Source: Paulinella micropora
Taxonomy: Eukaryota; Cercozoa; Imbricatea; Euglyphida; Paulinellidae
Length of the DNA: 64,000 nt
Direction of reading: 5' to 3'
Assembly: GCA_019918135.1 (NCBI GenBank)
Contig: WBZZ01000686.1
Coordinates: 37,501-101,500, forward strand
The notes under the pieces were generated by a model. That model ran no database searches. It saw only the letters and a program-made list of their open reading frames with translations, and was not told the DNA's origin. Shown one piece after another: positions 62,991 to 64,000 of this stretch (the stretch's first letter is position 1; every line of letters begins with the position of its first letter). Position numbers and translations under genes: made by a program.

Positions 62991-64000
62991 ATGTCTGAAG
63001 AATGGACTGAGGATGACGGAGGGGCGAGTGCTCAAACCCCAGAAGATGTAAATACGCTCGTTGGCCCTCTAGGGGACGAAACGGATTTGGCAGGGCCTTC
63101 CTTTGACACAGGAGGAGCAGACAATCCAATGGACCAGGTCCAAGATGAGGGAGCGATGATGACGGAGGAGGAGAAGGAGAAGAAGGAGGAGGAAGATCAG
63201 TGGGTGGCCGAATACGCCAAACAAACTAAGAAGGAGTTTGAGAAGAAAATACGGGAGCAGCAGGCCGGTAAATGGCTATATATTCCCCCAGAGATTCGAT
63301 GGGGAGATCCCTTGAGAAAGGAGGATATCTGTTACCCCATCCCGAGTCAAGCTCTGCCTCTTGCAGCATTCCTCAGAGACGACGGTGCACAGTTACAGGT
63401 GCAACATGTCTCATATGGGGACCAAATGTCTTTACTGGAGCTACTCAACCTCATTTGGGGAGTGTTTGAGTGTGCTATACTCTATGAGTACCAGTCTGCG
63501 AAAAGTGTGCTGCCATGGAGGACCAGAGCACTGGTCAGGTTTCTTGATCCTGGTCAGGACATCGAAGGAATGAAGAAGGGAGAAAGAGAGTTTAAAGGCA
63601 AGAACCTGCGAGGGCAGCTTAATGTCATGGATGTGCCTTTGAAACTTATGGAGGCCAAGTTAATTGACTTTGGCAAACTCCAACAAACCAAATTTGGCAG
63701 GGACACTCACCCAGTCCTGCAGGAAATAGAAGGGGAAGTCGGAGGGGTGACGAAGCTGAAAAAGCTGCATGCGGCCTTTGAAAAGGACGATGCATGGAAG
63801 AGGTGGGCTCAGACGAAGGATCATACGATCTTGGAGCCGAAGCAGGCACTCCCTGCTACTAACAAAGCAACAGAGAAGGAGATGGCGGAGAAAACTCTGC
63901 TTCTTCGGAAGGCAGCCGAGCTCATGTCATTCTTTCATCATGCTCAAGACCTGCACATCAGGGATATAGCAACAGAAAAAGAAAGGAAGGAGTTGGAGGC
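62991..64000 (+). CDS. Unrecognised open frame running off the right edge
   Basis: From ATG at 62991 the frame stays open for at least 336 codons to the window end; no stop was met on reading every codon. The start is Asp/Glu/Gly-rich (MSEEWTEDDGGASAQTPEDV), then a Glu/Lys-rich coiled-coil-like stretch, then a mixed globular part (KWLYIPPEIRWGDPLRKEDI, MSLLELLNLIWGVFECAILY, VLPWRTRALVRFLDPGQDIE) and a charged helical end. No known motif. Composition and position after an LTR-like repeat would suit the gag of a retroelement, but that is a guess; a host gene is equally possible. Confidence 0.55.
   Translation, partial: MSEEWTEDDGGASAQTPEDVNTLVGPLGDETDLAGPSFDTGGADNPMDQVQDEGAMMTEEEKEKKEEEDQWVAEYAKQTKKEFEKKIREQQAGKWLYIPPEIRWGDPLRKEDICYPIPSQALPLAAFLRDDGAQLQVQHVSYGDQMSLLELLNLIWGVFECAILYEYQSAKSVLPWRTRALVRFLDPGQDIEGMKKGEREFKGKNLRGQLNVMDVPLKLMEAKLIDFGKLQQTKFGRDTHPVLQEIEGEVGGVTKLKKLHAAFEKDDAWKRWAQTKDHTILEPKQALPATNKATEKEMAEKTLLLRKAAELMSFFHHAQDLHIRDIATEKERKELE

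Noticed and set aside
1-64000. tRNA or rRNA genes
   Set aside because: No cloverleaf-like sequence with A and B boxes and no rRNA core sequence was recognised on reading both strands; a covariance search was not possible.

Overview
This is eukaryotic nuclear DNA. The left edge carries a spliced RAD6/UBE2A-type ubiquitin-conjugating gene, and the rest is a stack of nested repeats. Introns with GT..AG borders, tetranucleotide microsatellites, Ty1/copia retroelements and a DNA transposon with introns point to a protist-like or other unicellular eukaryote. I cannot name the species.

Layout: 1-2289, 3' exons of the RAD6 gene among microsatellites and decayed tandem copies of two of its exons. 2739-15388, copia fossils: the 5' end of a B-family element, a 249-bp LTR-like repeat, minus-strand element A, then the 3' part of a plus-strand B-family element with its 3' LTR. 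About 15389-30060, GC-rich island 1, intronless and gene-dense: two F-box-like genes from a tandem duplication, an unknown 19.7-21.3 kb gene, a methyltransferase-like gene, an intact Rab-like GTPase, a secreted BspA/DUF285-repeat protein, a small protein and an SF2/SNF2-like helicase. 30061-34762, 3' part of copia element D (plus). 34763-61295, copia element C (minus), split by two insertions: a DNA transposon called T here (41703-50526, about 630-bp terminal inverted repeats, a transposase-like gene with a SAP domain) and GC-rich island 2 (51302-60018, flanked by the 6-bp direct repeat ATCACT). Island 2 holds a 1727-residue open frame that I read as a very divergent second-largest RNA polymerase subunit (RPB2), a RanBP2-zinc-finger/methyltransferase gene, a small basic protein and a duplicated foldback repeat. 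61296-64000 holds a second copy of the 249-bp repeat and the start of an unrecognised open frame that runs off the window.

The two GC-rich islands are the most interesting part. Their gene types (own RNA polymerase subunit, SF2 helicase, F-box proteins, small GTPase, BspA-like repeats, methyltransferases), their compact intronless layout and their base composition contrast sharply with the host gene and the transposons. They suggest endogenised DNA of a large, GC-rich DNA virus or a related large mobile element. Island 2 lies inside copia C with a short target duplication, so it arrived after C. T also arrived after C, and D appears to have landed in C's 3' LTR. Function and family calls come from reading motifs by eye; no search was run.
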